A stretch of DNA of 64,000 nucleotides, from NCBI GenBank assembly GCA_001683735.1, contig LUGG01000032.1:310001-374000 (forward strand), written 5' to 3'. Source of the DNA: Grifola frondosa (lineage: Eukaryota; Basidiomycota; Agaricomycetes; Polyporales; Grifolaceae). Every line of letters starts with the position of its first letter. Position 1 is the first letter of the stretch. The notes beneath the pieces were generated by a model, which saw only the letters and a list, made by a program, of their open reading frames with translations, made no database searches and was not told the origin of the DNA. Shown piece after piece: positions 23,001-34,270 of this stretch. Both the position numbers and the translations under genes were made by a program.

Positions 23001-23361
23001 ATGCGCCCGTGCGTAAAGGGCTGAGGCACCTCAGGTTGCGTGGTAATCGCCTCATGGAGCTCCATGGATTCCAGAGCATTGCGGAGCACTTTAAGGGCAA
23101 TAGAGACGTTCCCGAGTGGAAGCTCGAGGAGCTGGACTTGCGGGACAATGAAATTGGAAAGCTACCCCCAGAACTAGGTCTGCTACCTCTGGATGTATTT
23201 TTGGTGGATGGAAATATGTAAGAAACATACGTCTTCTCACTTATCATACGATCCTTTAACAAACCGATCTGCGTTACAGTTTCCGTATTCCTGCGAGAAG
23301 GGTCTGGGAGAGGGAAGGAACGAAGGGACTCTTAAGCTGGCTCCGCGGAAGGATTGAGTGA
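20072..23361 (+). CDS. Leucine-rich-repeat protein, LRRC40-like
   Basis: The N-terminus (MSRIPQPSSSRSPS) is disordered and Ser/Pro-rich, followed by SIREQIALKRAEAKK. An exon near 20960-21240 encodes INLASRALPCIPSALF and WYEAQDLEVIKAW. From 21290 come canonical LRRs (LTVLDLSHNELITLPANLF; LTTLNISHNALTTLP; LTKLDASHNLLSAPG). The middle contains three copies of a KEAWEIE/VEQ motif near 21979, 22118 and 22279. The C-terminal LRR block (LRTLDLSYNAITS; LEELDLRDNEIGKLPPELG) ends after an intron at a TGA at 23359-23361. LRR proteins are interaction scaffolds, and yeast relatives have no enzyme activity. Frame changes at CCC 20233-20235 and GGGG 21113-21116 interrupt the 5' part. The exon near 20595-20720 is uncertain. 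Confidence 0.65.
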
Positions 23362-23459
23362 ATACCCTTAAGTAGTAGGAGGTACCCAAATTGTTGGTCG
23401 TGTGGAGGAGTAATACAGCTACAATTAGGTGGTTGTCACAAACCGACAGGGCACGTAGT

Positions 23460-26193
23460 CTATGTGGTCCGATCAGCAGAATCTACAAGTCCGCGCTCAG
23501 AGCGGACAGGGCCTTTCATCCTATGGTTGTTCTTCCGACTCCGGGAATCTTTCTCCGTATCCTCGAATGCACTCGATGCTTGTTGCAGCCACATGCTGTA
23601 GTACAACCCTCCAGCACGCATCAACTCGTCGTGTGTGCCTTGTTCAACGACTTCACCATCCTTGAGTACGATGATGAGGTCTGCGAAGCTAGATGAGCTA
23701 GGGTGTGCCTTATCAAGAGCTCTAAAACTTACCGGCTTCCACGACAGTACGAAGACGATGGGCAATGAAGATACTTGTACGTGCCTTGTCGAGGAGTAGG
23801 GAGTTTACATTGCGCATGAGTTCGGTTTCGGTGTGGGCGTCGAGGGCAGACGTCTAGAGCGGTATTCACATCAATGCATTTACCCATATATACACGACCC
23901 AAAAAGCTTACTGCCTCATCGAAGAACAAGATAGGAGGATCCTTTAGGAGCACTCGGGCTACCGCGAGCCGTTGCTTCTCCCCTCCTGAGATCATGAGCC
24001 CCCGTTCGCCCACCTTGGTCTTGTATTTGTCCGGAAGCCGCATGATCGCATCGTGCACATGCGCCTTCCGTGCTACCTCCTCGACTTCCTGATCAGACGC
24101 ATCCAAGCGACCATAACGAATGTTCTGTAGTACGTCCGAGTGGAATAGCGGTGTGTCCTGGGGGACAACACCGATTGCCGAACGAAGCGAGGTGAGCTGC
24201 AGTGCGGTAATGTCCTGCCCGTCAACCAGAATGCGTCCAGATGATGGCTCATAGAATCGGAAGAGAAGTCGGAAGATCGTCGACTTGCCACAGCCTGACG
24301 GACCAACAAGCGCCACCTTCTTACCGGCTGGAATTGTGAACGAGAGATCGCGGAATATGGGTCGGTCAGGGTGGTATGCAAAGTTCACATTCTCGAATGT
24401 GATCGAGCCGCCGTGCAACTCAAGTGGCTTAGCATCCGGCTTGTCCTGGAGTAAGATAAGCCATCATGTATGCATGATTGGACAAGGGCGAGTCAATACC
24501 TTGGGAGGTTGGTTCTGCGTTTGCAGATTGAATAGAACCTCCATGTCCAAAAGACTCTGCCGCATCTCCCTATATATGCTACCGAGGAAATTTAAGGGAA
24601 GCGACAGTTGGAACACAAGCTGGTTAACCATGACCAGGTCACCGACCGTCATGGTACCTACCATGCCAAACTGGATGTCAACTAGATGCAACACGACTAT
24701 GGTGGTATGAAATGAACCGTTAATAACACCCTGCGCGGCGAGGAACATCATCGCGGTAAGTGCAGTTGAAAAGATGACGTTCTGTCCAGAATTGAGGTAT
24801 GCTAAAGACGTCGCAATCTTGACAGATGACTTTTCATAGGATGCCAGATGTTTATCATACTCTGCGATTTGGTACTTTTCGTTGTTGAAATGCTATACAG
24901 CATTGAAAGAATGACTATCAGGGGATTATAAGACATGAAGTAAAAGCAAAATACCTTCACAGCCTCGTAGTTAATCAGGGAGTCCACAGCGACTGAGGCA
25001 GCTTTGTTGTCCGCGGCGTTTGCTTCTCGACGAAAGCGTGTTCTTTAGGTTGATTAGCTGCGAATGGGTACAGTACGGATTGAAGATTTACCGCCATGCA
25101 GTTGTCCGCACTGTGAACCACGTGTATGCAGCCATGGTAAGAAGAGTTATAGCCGCAAAATCCCATCCGAATTTGTACGTCTGGATGTATTGAAACGTCA
25201 TGTATTATGAGATACGACAGCCAAAAAAATATCGCGCACCAGTATACCACACACGAGGGAGATCTCTAGCGCAGTAGGTACGATCCGGAAAATGATTGCT
25301 TGCAATATGAATGTAATACCTCTGCACACAGGATGAGCGACCATTTTTAAAGCAGTGATAGTATCACAGACTTGGTGCCACGATCAATAGCTCGAGTGAG
25401 GCCTCCTGTCTGCCGTGACAGATGGAATTTGAGATCAAGGTTCAATAGATGGTCAAAAGTTTCCCGGGCAACCCTACGAATCGCGCTTTGACCGACGCTG
25501 GCAAAGGTCGCATTCAGAAATTCGCCAAAAAGCGTTGAACCAATACGAGCAGCACCGTCTAAATATCAGAACGCAGCCTTAAACCATTAAGCAGCAGATT
25601 CATCTGTACAGCATAACGTACATCCTAAGATGAGCGAACCAGCAACTACCCATACTGCGGATCCCGCGGTCACCGGCACGTTCAGCACGTCGACGACCTC
25701 TTTGAATAACAATGGAACTTGCACATTAAGGAGCTGAAGAGAGCTCAGATTGGAATTTGTATTCGACTGTGAAGCTAAAGCGTACCTTGCCCGAAATTAA
25801 TAACCCGAAGCCAAATAGCACGCGTCCTCGTGTCGACCAGTCATTTGGAGGCCACAGGTTTACAGCAAGTCTTTTGACAATGGCAAAGTCATTTTTCCTT
25901 TGTTCAGACTGGGAAATATGAACTGGGTTGTTTCCCGAACCCTGCGCGGCATTTGTCGGCGCTTTCGGAGCATGGGCTTGCGCCGTTGACTGTTCCTTCT
26001 GTGGGCGTGCTCGAGGCGCGAGATTTTGAAACTGACGAGTACATTTATGTAAAGATGTAATTCGTGCATTTCTTCCAGCACGTAGAACGTCCGTGGAAGA
26101 GTGTCCAAGAGGTCGATACCTAGTGAATATAGAGGCGCTCGAAGTTACCGCCTTCAAAGGCTGCGTCCAGCATCGACCTAAAAGTCTATTCAT
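23460..26193 (-). CDS. ATM1: Mitochondrial ABC half-transporter ATM1 (Fe-S cluster export)
   Basis: The ATG at 26191-26193 opens an Arg/Ser-rich presequence ([19 protein letters not shown]), then [22 protein letters not shown], six membrane segments spread over many small exons, and one ATPase domain at 24420-23460. In it are Walker [10 protein letters not shown], signature MISGGEKQR, Walker [10 protein letters not shown]-loop region [10 protein letters not shown], and [24 protein letters not shown]-type half-transporters of this kind sit in the inner mitochondrial membrane and export a sulphur/glutathione compound needed for cytosolic Fe-S assembly. All key residues are present and I see no frame break; about ten introns are needed. 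A Ty3 element inserted 156 bases upstream of the start has replaced most of the original promoter. Confidence 0.92.
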
Positions 26194-26349
26194 GTTAGTT
26201 TGTAGAGAACTGCGGAATAGGTTTGAAGGCCGGCGATGGCTATGGACGCGTAAACATATCGTCGTGGTTAGAGTTGAAGGTGGACGACCCCGCGTTCAGT
26301 GCATTGCGCAAGATTGTCGAAATGAATCTAAATATTATCAGATAAGATA

Positions 26350-26616
26350 TGTGACGCTCGCAATCCTAAGTAGGAGTTGGTGGTGTCACACTAGAGTCAC
26401 TCGAACGGAAGACAGGGATAAAGTCTCGATTCAAGCGAAGCTACCGTACGTAGACAAAACGAGAGCCTTATATACGCAGAGGGAATCCCGACGACGTTCC
26501 GTCGGATTTTCTAGACCTTTAGGAAAATTGAGTAGAGAGGTAAGCAAAAAGCAGAAAATGCTCGGCAACGAGCGAGAACTCTAAGTAAGGAAAGAAACCG
26601 AATCGCTGGCGCTACA
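26350..26616 (-). repeat. 3' LTR of the Ty3 element
   Basis: 267 bases, identical to the copy at 36761-37027. In element orientation it starts TGTAGCGCC and ends GTCACA. It contains a TATA-like GTATATAAGG (minus strand). Transcription starting here would run directly into ATM1, whose start codon lies 156 bases further on. Confidence 0.96.
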
Positions 26617-26654
26617 TCCGCCCTCCGAAGGACGTGAAGACGTCGTTCTATATT

Positions 26655-27579
26655 TTATAAGTCGACCAACTCGGAGTCTTCCATCTCGACATCGTCCTTG
26701 TCGGCGCCCGAGGCCTTGCCTGATTTGGACGGCTTGCTGGGCGGCTTGTCCGACGACCCGGAGTTGGCGCGCGAGGGACCGGCGTCAGCCACAGGCGCGT
26801 TCGAGCGCTTCTTGAACTTCAACTTGATCCTCTCGATCGCGTCGCGGCGTTCTTTAGTGGCGGCGACGGGCGCATTCGATGGAGCAGCGGCGACTGGCGC
26901 GTCAGAAGAGACGGGCCCTGCGGCGACGACGGGAACGGTGCCGACGATGGCGGGAGTGGGAACGGGCTCGACGACCATGGGAACCGGCGGCGCGGCCATT
27001 GTTGACGTGGCGGCGACCGCAGATGCAGCAACTGAGCCAGAGCCTTCGGCGCGCCCTCCAGCATGGCCCCAGTGGCAATGGCCTTCATCCGGGCAAGAGC
27101 CCTCTTCTTCTTCACCAAGAGGCGTTCCGCTCTTTTCTTTGCTTGGAACTCTTGCTGACGCTGCTCCCGCTCCGCAGACGCAAAAAGCGCACCCTGTATA
27201 ATATATCCTCCTGGCGTGGGGTGTAGCGTGACCGCACGCGAGCCATGTCGATCCCGTCTGGGACGAGGAGGTCGACAGGAATGGAGGCACCCGCCACCAG
27301 GTGAGTCCCATCCGCCGCATCATAGAAAGCGAACTGATAGGCGCAGTCGGCGTCGGCCGACCACAGGTCCTGAAAGAGCTCGTAGCCACCCGGAATGACA
27401 GCGGTGGTGGGGTCGAAGGTCCCAGCGCGAACATCGCGGTCGAACGCGGCGAAGAGGAGGAGCTGGGCCGGGGTGAAGAGGTGGCTCACCGACGTGGTGC
27501 GGTCGCGGAGGACGAGGTCACCGTTGGGAAGGCGGGTGATATGCTGATGGACAAGGGTAGATGGAGCAGCGGCGGACAT
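26655..27579 (-). CDS. Accessory ORF at the 3' end of the Ty3 element
   Basis: An ATG at 27577-27579 starts a protein with NGDLVLRDRTTSVSHLFTPA, GGYELFQDLWSADADCAYQF and SRYTPRQEDILYR. The sequence then appears to continue one base out of frame at the CCC run 27192-27194 as a charged coiled coil (EREQRQQEFQAKKRAERLL, KKKRALARMKA). It ends in an Ala/Pro-rich, Ser/Lys/Asp tail (DKDDVEMEDSELVDL) at 26655. I recall similar products as stand-alone hypothetical proteins in Agaricomycetes but no function. Position between integrase and LTR matches the site where some retroelements carry env-like or other extra genes; no signal peptide or membrane segment is visible. In this copy the pol frame runs through into it without a stop. 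Confidence 0.5.
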
Positions 27580-30500
27580 GGTTGTGAGAGCAGGAGACAA
27601 GGGAGAAAGAGCGAGGATGGGTGCTAGGGATGATGAAGTGAGAGACTGAGGTAAGGTGTGGGAGCCTTGAACGTTGCAGCAGAACTGACGGTCTCTTATA
27701 GATTTCGAGGACCGGGTTCGGGCGCAGGTCGGAAGTGGTTCAAGGCCGCCCAAATAAATCTGGGGCATGTCGGTAGGCGGATTCCCGGATCCCTCCTCCA
27801 ACTGACTAACCGTCTCAATTCCGAGCAGGTCAAAATATGCCCGTAGCGCGTCGAGCGAGGCAGCGGCAGCATACGGCAGCCATGTTCGATCGCCCGACTT
27901 CCAGATGGCCTCAAAGACGGCATGTTCTCGAGCTCCCTTGTGAGCAACAATTTTATCGATAGCCCACTCATCCTCTTGGTCATCTAGCTCCGATACTTGA
28001 CTTGCCAGCCGGCCAGGAAACAACCGGTCATCGTTCGGCTCGTGGATACGCAACAACGACGCGTGAAAAACGTCGTGAACGCCACGCTGCTTCAAGTTTG
28101 ACGGCAAGTCAATCCGATAGGAATTATTACGGAAGTCCTGAGTAATACGGTAAGGCCCAATAAATTTCGGGGCCAGCTTACGAGCTAATCCTTTTGGCAG
28201 CGAAATGTTCTTCATTGATAGGTACACGAGATCATCCACCACAAATGGGGCAGGCCGTCGTTTGCGGTTCGCGTCGCGAGTTTGCTTGACTCGCGCAGCG
28301 AGGATGCTGTCGTGCGCTGCCATGACAGCATATTTAACCTTCTGTGCATATGCGCGGACACTCGGATACTCATCCACTCCGGCATTGTTCCAGATCATGG
28401 AGCGGGGCATTCGTCCGGTGTTTAAAAAGAACGGTGCATAGCCGGTGCTATCCGATCGAGCCAAGTTGATTGCAAATTCGATCGCAGGCAATTTCGAGAC
28501 CCAGTCGCGCTGTGTCGGTCCGACGCACTGGCGCAACATCTGGCCAAGCGTGTGATTGGCCCGCTCGGTAGACCCGTCCGATTGAGGATGGTATGCGCTC
28601 GACATTCGAAGCTCAGCGCCCATTAGTTTATTAAGGTGAGTCCAGAATAAACTCGTGAACAATACATCTCGATCACTAACAATGGACCGTGGCATTCCAT
28701 GATGCTTATAGACCTCGGCAAACACCAGCTCAGCAACCTGACGAGCAGTATAATTTGTTCGACTCGGCACCAAGTGCACCATGCCGGTGAGTAGATCAAT
28801 TATTGTTGTTACTGAGTCAAAATTACTGTCACGGTTCTTAGATTCGGGTAGAGGTCCGACAAAATCTATTCCGATGGACTCCCATGGGGCAGTTGGGACA
28901 GGGAGCGGATTCAGAAGCCCGTATGGCTTCTGATTACTCGGCTTGCTCCTTCGACAAGTCCGGCAAGTATCACAATATTTCTGTACATCAGCTGACATAC
29001 TCTTCCACCAGACATGGTCCCGCAGCAATCCCAAAGTTTTGTATGGGCCGAGGTGAGCTAGGAGAGAGTGTGCATGGGTTATTACCACTTCACGGACACT
29101 TCTCCCATTCACAATAATATCAGGTAAGCAGAGGAGTTCCCTATGCTTATCCTTCATGAAGACTAACCCGTTTTCAACGCGAAAATTCTTGTAGTGCTTC
29201 GGGTTTTCCAAGATATCAGCAAAGAACTTGTCCTCGGCATATCGACCTCGAACCGTCTCTGACACGTCAATGCCATCTGTCGATTCGGCGACATGTCGTA
29301 GGAGTGCTTCTGTGGCGTTAGATGCAGGCGCAGCACCTGCGCTGGCGCTGCGTTCAGGCTGTGACTCCCTTGACGGGCTGTGACGGGCTTCCATATCTGG
29401 CTCCACAGATGTCTCTTGAGCTCTTGCCACATCGGACGAAGCAATCTCATCCTCCAGCGGTGGTGACGAAGCAATCTCGCCCTCCAGCAGTGGTTCAGTA
29501 ACAGGTGAGTCTGTCATATTGGCTTTTAGCAGTCCATTCCCGCCCTCCTGACGTTCTGTACGGGGGCCGTGCAGGACGACACGCTTAATGCGCTTGGCGA
29601 ACTCACGGGAGGTCTCCGGACGGCCAGTCTCTGCAGGCGCAATGATGACTCTAGCTTGCCCAGGGGAAGGGTGAGGCGGCGACGACGGCATGGTGACTAG
29701 CGGCAGCACAGATGGGACAGTGTGCTTAGGACGGCCGGGACGTTTGCGGGTGAGCGGCGGTGCAGCCCCTATAGGAGCAGGTGCAGGGTGTGGTGCAGGC
29801 AGAACCAGAGGGGCAGCGGGAGTGTCAATGGCAGCAGCACGAGTCTGGCTGCGCGTCATGCGTGGAAGGACGGCCGTGGCCTCCGTTCCGGCAAGGACAG
29901 GCATGGAGATGGCATGCATTGCCAGGCTGACAGGTAAGCGATCATCGTCATCATACAGAGTGTACTCTGACGGTGCGCGTACAGTTCCAGGTGCATCATT
30001 TGAGTAAATACGTGACAGCGCATCGGCCAGAACATTGTCCACACCCGGCAAGTATTCCACCTCAAAGTTGAATTCGGAAATCCGTTCCAGCCAACGGGCC
30101 TGCCGCCCAGACAGATTTCGCTGGCGGAGCAAGTGGACGAGACCCTTGTGGTCCGTCAGCCAAGTGAACGGGCATCCCAGTAAGATATCACGGTGCCGTC
30201 GCATTGATTCAACACCCGCTAACATTTCTATTTCGTGAACAGGATAATTCATCTGTGCCGAAGTCAGCTTAGCTGAGAAAAATGCAGCGACGGAGCCGGT
30301 GCGAAACTCAGCGCCCTGCGTTATGACACCTGCAATACCACCATGCGACCCGTCTGTAACAAGCCAAATGTGTGGTGCGTCAGGCGAGTAGTCGAGCGGG
30401 ACACGATGATGTGTACGGTGAGCATGGACTAACCGTTTAATCTCCTCAAACGCACGCTGATGAGTGTAATCCCATTTAAAGCTGGCCTCCGACCCTGTGA

Positions 30501-32844
30501 GCGACGTCAAAATTCCCATCGGGATTCGGACTGTTGCAATGTCATCAGAGAGGTATCCGACAGACCCAATAAACCCCCGTAAGAGCTCCTTATTTGTGGG
30601 TGTCTTCCAGTGAAGCACTGAATCTACCTTATCAGGATCCATTCGAATACCCCGGTCGTCAACTATCCGGCCGAGGATCTTCATTTCCGCGCACAAGAAG
30701 TGCAGCTTCGTGGCGCTAAGGTACAGCGTCTCCCGTCGTAAGATATCAATCACCATTTTAGTGTATTTGATATGCTCATCCAGAGTATCGGAATAGATCA
30801 CTATATCATCCAGATAAACATCCATGAAGACCCCAATGAATGGGCCGAAAATGTGATTCATTAAAGACTGGTAAGTGGCCACAGCATTGCAATCCCCTTG
30901 CTGGAGGACCAGACTAACCATGTTACCATCAGGAGTGGTCATTGCAGTACGCTCAATGTGCTCCGGCTCGACACGTATTTGCTCGTACGCGTCTTTTCCA
31001 TCAATCAGAGTGCGGTAGGGCTTCCGTGACACCCGACGCAAAATGGCATCCATGTCCGGCAGCGGCGACGTCACTTTGTGTGTGTTGGCGTTGCGTTCGC
31101 GCAAATCACACACGACACGGAGATGAGGCGGGATGCCTTTTACGCCAGTACCAGGCTTTGTTAAGAGGAGCATAGGTGACGTGTTTCGAGCGTTTGACAT
31201 GCGCCACCGTCCGGACTTCAAGTAAGCATCCCGTTTCTCTACCCAGCTTGCACGGTGTGCATCCGGGCACTTAGACGGACGCCAGGAGTACAACTTGTTC
31301 TCATCTTTTAGAGGGATACGATGGTTGATAGCACGGAGTGGTGGCAGCGGGGAGTCACTCGCATCCATACATATAGGTGCTGCATATTCCTGTAGAATTG
31401 CTCGAGCTTCCGCTAACTTATCCTCAAAGAGGTCAGCTGCTTTCGACTCGAGCGCGCGGATCTGCTTGCCTTCAAGCGGCAAGGCGGCAGAACTGCCAAC
31501 TACAACAGCGGTCAGATTAAAACCAAAGGACACTTGATGCTGGAATAGGAATGGAGTCCCCAAGATCAGATCATAGTTAAGTAGATTCACGATATCAAAG
31601 TATCTCACAGCTCGCACTGATTGATACTCTAACTCCGCCCTACAACCAGAGTTGATCTTGGCCCTGGAACCTTGGACAGCCAGGTGTACAGGTAAAGGCT
31701 TTGCCAACTCGAAGGATTTGATGCCTAGCTGATGAGCCGACTTTGCAGATATAAAATCAGCAAGTGAACCCGAATCTAATAGTGCACGAGCCGGTTGCCC
31801 ATTGATGTGGACAACGACAACCACCGGTTCTGGTATGAGTCGACGAAAGTCACGCGGCGTTGCGGCATTCCGTTGCAGCGCTGTCACTGTTGTATGGGAA
31901 GGTGCGTGCACTGCATTCAGCTCCACGCCGGGCGATGCAGCCGGGCACGGAGCCTCACGAAAATCCTGCTGAGATGTGTGTTCATAGAGCAATAATTCTA
32001 GCTCACCCTTCAGGTCATCTGGGGTAAATGGAGGGGCATCCCGAGAAGTGCGGTGGCAAGAGAGAGCATAATAATTTGGTAAGTCAAATTTTGGGTTGGC
32101 AAGTAGTTCATTTGGCACAGCGGTGACTGACGAGAAATACCAGTCATGCACTTCAACATAGGTTTCACGCTGCAAGCAACCATATCGCCGTGCAGCCACT
32201 GACCGCCCCGATGACACAGGATATGGTACATTCGCCTGAAGCGATCGCTCCGCACCAGATGCCAGTGCATTGCCGAACGGCTCGCAGACGGTACGTCCGA
32301 GACACTGTGGGTGTCCTAGCTGTTCTGCCACGCGCTGTCGATACCAGCTGGGGAGGTCAAACTCAGGGTCTGCGAGCAGAGCTGAGGAGATGACGATGTC
32401 CTCTGGTACGTTGTCCTTACAGATAACATGCTCCGTGTCTGACACCCGATAGACCAGGAAGCTGCTACCATCATCATCAGAGATGGCAGCCCAACAGCAG
32501 TATGGGCCATACCGACGCAAGATTCGGTCCGCTTGAGCAGCGTACAGATCTCCAACCGGCACACTGGGACGACCTTCTCGGGCCGTACTAGGCAGTTCAT
32601 GGTAAGTACTTTCAGTATCATCTACAGCCGGCTCACCCATATCCTGCCAGACGTCTGCAACGGGCTCATCATCAGAGTCATCTGTCACACTTCGCAGGTC
32701 AGGCATGCTGTCCTGGTCCTCATCGGACATGTCACACAGGGCAGAGGTATCGATCTCGATGTTCAGGAGTTCCAATCCTCCCGGCATCGTCGTTGCTTCA
32801 GCTAGGGCTCGTAAGTCCTCCGCAACCTGAAAACTTGGCTCCAT
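27112..32844 (-). CDS. Ty3/Gypsy Pol polyprotein (PR-RT-RH-IN-chromodomain-like), 1910 codons
   Basis: One uninterrupted frame. Aspartic protease ALLDSGSLADFIS is at about residue 355. The reverse transcriptase has VYLDDIVIYSD at about 670 after the LPDMDAILRRV region. RNase H has LVTDGSHGG at about 830 and WLTDHKGLVHLL. The integrase zinc finger (HAHSLLAHLG ... CDTCRTC) is near 1250-1290 and the DDE core (GIDFVGPLPE, SIVSDRDVLF, YHPQSDGSTERAN) at about 1320-1430. A chromodomain-like end (EWAIDKIVAHKG, SGDRTWLPY) lies at about 1620-1670. The first ATG (32844) follows in frame a zinc knuckle CFICKEPGHLSRNC at about 32930-32970, so pol was translated as a continuation of gag. The frame ends in the accessory ORF region. 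It looks enzymatically complete. Confidence 0.95.
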   Translation of the reverse strand: MEPSFQVAEDLRALAEATTMPGGLELLNIEIDTSALCDMSDEDQDSMPDLRSVTDDSDDEPVADVWQDMGEPAVDDTESTYHELPSTAREGRPSVPVGDLYAAQADRILRRYGPYCCWAAISDDDGSSFLVYRVSDTEHVICKDNVPEDIVISSALLADPEFDLPSWYRQRVAEQLGHPQCLGRTVCEPFGNALASGAERSLQANVPYPVSSGRSVAARRYGCLQRETYVEVHDWYFSSVTAVPNELLANPKFDLPNYYALSCHRTSRDAPPFTPDDLKGELELLLYEHTSQQDFREAPCPAASPGVELNAVHAPSHTTVTALQRNAATPRDFRRLIPEPVVVVVHINGQPARALLDSGSLADFISAKSAHQLGIKSFELAKPLPVHLAVQGSRAKINSGCRAELEYQSVRAVRYFDIVNLLNYDLILGTPFLFQHQVSFGFNLTAVVVGSSAALPLEGKQIRALESKAADLFEDKLAEARAILQEYAAPICMDASDSPLPPLRAINHRIPLKDENKLYSWRPSKCPDAHRASWVEKRDAYLKSGRWRMSNARNTSPMLLLTKPGTGVKGIPPHLRVVCDLRERNANTHKVTSPLPDMDAILRRVSRKPYRTLIDGKDAYEQIRVEPEHIERTAMTTPDGNMVSLVLQQGDCNAVATYQSLMNHIFGPFIGVFMDVYLDDIVIYSDTLDEHIKYTKMVIDILRRETLYLSATKLHFLCAEMKILGRIVDDRGIRMDPDKVDSVLHWKTPTNKELLRGFIGSVGYLSDDIATVRIPMGILTSLTGSEASFKWDYTHQRAFEEIKRLVHAHRTHHRVPLDYSPDAPHIWLVTDGSHGGIAGVITQGAEFRTGSVAAFFSAKLTSAQMNYPVHEIEMLAGVESMRRHRDILLGCPFTWLTDHKGLVHLLRQRNLSGRQARWLERISEFNFEVEYLPGVDNVLADALSRIYSNDAPGTVRAPSEYTLYDDDDRLPVSLAMHAISMPVLAGTEATAVLPRMTRSQTRAAAIDTPAAPLVLPAPHPAPAPIGAAPPLTRKRPGRPKHTVPSVLPLVTMPSSPPHPSPGQARVIIAPAETGRPETSREFAKRIKRVVLHGPRTERQEGGNGLLKANMTDSPVTEPLLEGEIASSPPLEDEIASSDVARAQETSVEPDMEARHSPSRESQPERSASAGAAPASNATEALLRHVAESTDGIDVSETVRGRYAEDKFFADILENPKHYKNFRVENGLVFMKDKHRELLCLPDIIVNGRSVREVVITHAHSLLAHLGPYKTLGLLRDHVWWKSMSADVQKYCDTCRTCRRSKPSNQKPYGLLNPLPVPTAPWESIGIDFVGPLPESKNRDSNFDSVTTIIDLLTGMVHLVPSRTNYTARQVAELVFAEVYKHHGMPRSIVSDRDVLFTSLFWTHLNKLMGAELRMSSAYHPQSDGSTERANHTLGQMLRQCVGPTQRDWVSKLPAIEFAINLARSDSTGYAPFFLNTGRMPRSMIWNNAGVDEYPSVRAYAQKVKYAVMAAHDSILAARVKQTRDANRKRRPAPFVVDDLVYLSMKNISLPKGLARKLAPKFIGPYRITQDFRNNSYRIDLPSNLKQRGVHDVFHASLLRIHEPNDDRLFPGRLASQVSELDDQEDEWAIDKIVAHKGAREHAVFEAIWKSGDRTWLPYAAAASLDALRAYFDLLGIETVSQLEEGSGNPPTDMPQIYLGGLEPLPTCARTRSSKSIRDRQFCCNVQGSHTLPQSLTSSSLAPILALSPLSPALTTMSAAAPSTLVHQHITRLPNGDLVLRDRTTSVSHLFTPAQLLLFAAFDRDVRAGTFDPTTAVIPGGYELFQDLWSADADCAYQFAFYDAADGTHLVAGASIPVDLLVPDGIDMARVRSRYTPRQEDILYRVRFLRLRSGSSVSKSSKQRKERNASW

Positions 32845-33029
32845 ACTAAAGCTTGTGATCCCAGGAGCTTGACCTTTGCGATCGGACTTAACCCGACTCG
32901 CAGTAGGACAATTTCGAGATAAGTGTCCAGGCTCCTTACAAATGAAGCATTTACCAGCTGATATCAGCTCCGATTTCTCCTTTTCAGAGAGTCTAGGAGT
33001 TCCTGAAGGCCCCGTCTTAGGGGCAGGAC

Positions 33030-33236
33030 TGTTGCAACTGCGCTGTCCGGATGGGGGAAATATTATGTATAGTGCTCTGGTTTGCAGGGAAATCCCCTGC
33101 TTATATACATGTAGCCTCTTGTATCTAGAACTTACTAGAAAATACTTAATATTCTATCGCTTACTCAGCTCCTGACCCGAATGTTCAATAACCTTCTCGG
33201 AGATGCCGGATTGGGCCTCTCCACCCAATTCCAACA
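33030..33236 (-). repeat. 3' LTR of the nested element
   Basis: 207 bases, one substitution relative to 34288-34494 (A versus G within GTTCRATAACC). It ends TGTTG/CAACA. Confidence 0.95.
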
Positions 33237-33245
33237 CTCCCCCGC
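33237..33245 (-). other. Polypurine tract of the nested element
   Basis: Minus strand reads GCGGGGGAG directly abutting the 3' LTR, the expected position and composition of a plus-strand primer. Confidence 0.7.
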
Positions 33246-33423
33246 AAGACGGCATCTCCATATGCCACCTCCCATAAATCCTTCCAAATGTTGTAAGAGC
33301 TACCTGCTCACAATGGAAGAGCACCTGCTACCATTCCACTGGGTCACCTGACCATTACAACAGAGCACCTGCTCCAAAGGTAAACCCTAAATCCCAAATT
33401 CCTAACCCTAATTTCGTTTCCAT

Positions 33424-34207
33424 CTAAAATATGTAATCATCATCAGCAATTATGAGGTTTGTTTGCTCCGAATTATTTGTCTGTCGATTTGGGCAGTCAC
33501 GCGAGATGTGACCTTTCTTGCCGCAAGTGTAACATTCGATGTCGCGCTTCCATGGTCGGCTTCCCCCGGGAAATGTTATTTCCCTTTTTGGCAATTAGCG
33601 CCTCCGCCACCTCATGGTTTGTGCCTCCTCGCCGACCTTCTTCATCGACTAATGCTCCCGTGACATCTGCAATTTTCATCTCCTCCTTTGATGCTGTAAG
33701 TGTTCCTGCAATATTTGACCAACTTTCTCCAAGATTAAAAATAAGGACATCTGTAATATCCTCATCCGAAAGTTTGACTCCGATGGACTTGAGTCGCGCC
33801 GCGAGATCGGTAATGCCGCTTATGTAATCACGAATTGGTCGCTCGGTGTCATGTCTGAAATTGAAGAATTGCCTCTTCAGTGCGATTCGATTAGCGCGGG
33901 AATTCTTCTCGTAGACGCCGGCAAGCGCTGCCCATGCTGCCGGACCATCGGCACTATCCCGGATGTAACCATACTGGCTCGGATCGACCGTGAGACCTAT
34001 GGCCGTAAGCGCCTGCTCTGCTTTTGCCGCATAGTCGCTCAACTCCTCTGTCTTCAACTTGGACTTGTCAACTTTTCCTGTTGTGACATCCCAGCAGCTA
34101 AGCCTTCGCAGGACCATGGAAATTGCAAATTTCCAATCATGATAATTGTCCGCAGTAAGCTTTGGGACGGAATTAAGTAGGCTGCTGCCCGATAAGGAAA
34201 TCGACAT
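33424..34207 (-). CDS. Copia-type Gag of the nested element, one frameshift
   Basis: The start MSISLSGSSLLNSVPKL (34207) leads into the gag-polypeptide/UBN2-type domain of copia elements: LTADNYHDWKFAISMVLRR, WAALAGVYEKNSRANRIALK, RQFFNFRHDTERPIRDYISG, DITDVLIFNLGESW. The zinc knuckle CYTCGKKGHISRDCP follows in another frame after the run CCCCC at 33563-33567 (plus strand), apparently lacking one base. The knuckle frame ends at a TAG at 33424-33426. In the given frame translation stops at 33497, before the knuckle. Length of about 260 residues fits a capsid plus nucleocapsid protein without Pol. Either this copy cannot package RNA or the base is missing through error. Confidence 0.85.
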
Positions 34208-34270
34208 CGCCAGATAAGGAATGTGAGAGCGAGATAAGATTAAAGCTAGAGTCCGAGGTTTACAGTATGA

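Noticed and set aside
26879..27627. Plus-strand open frames across the Ty3 accessory region and pol
   Set aside because: They are antisense shadows of GC-rich retroelement coding sequence, without motifs or splice structure.
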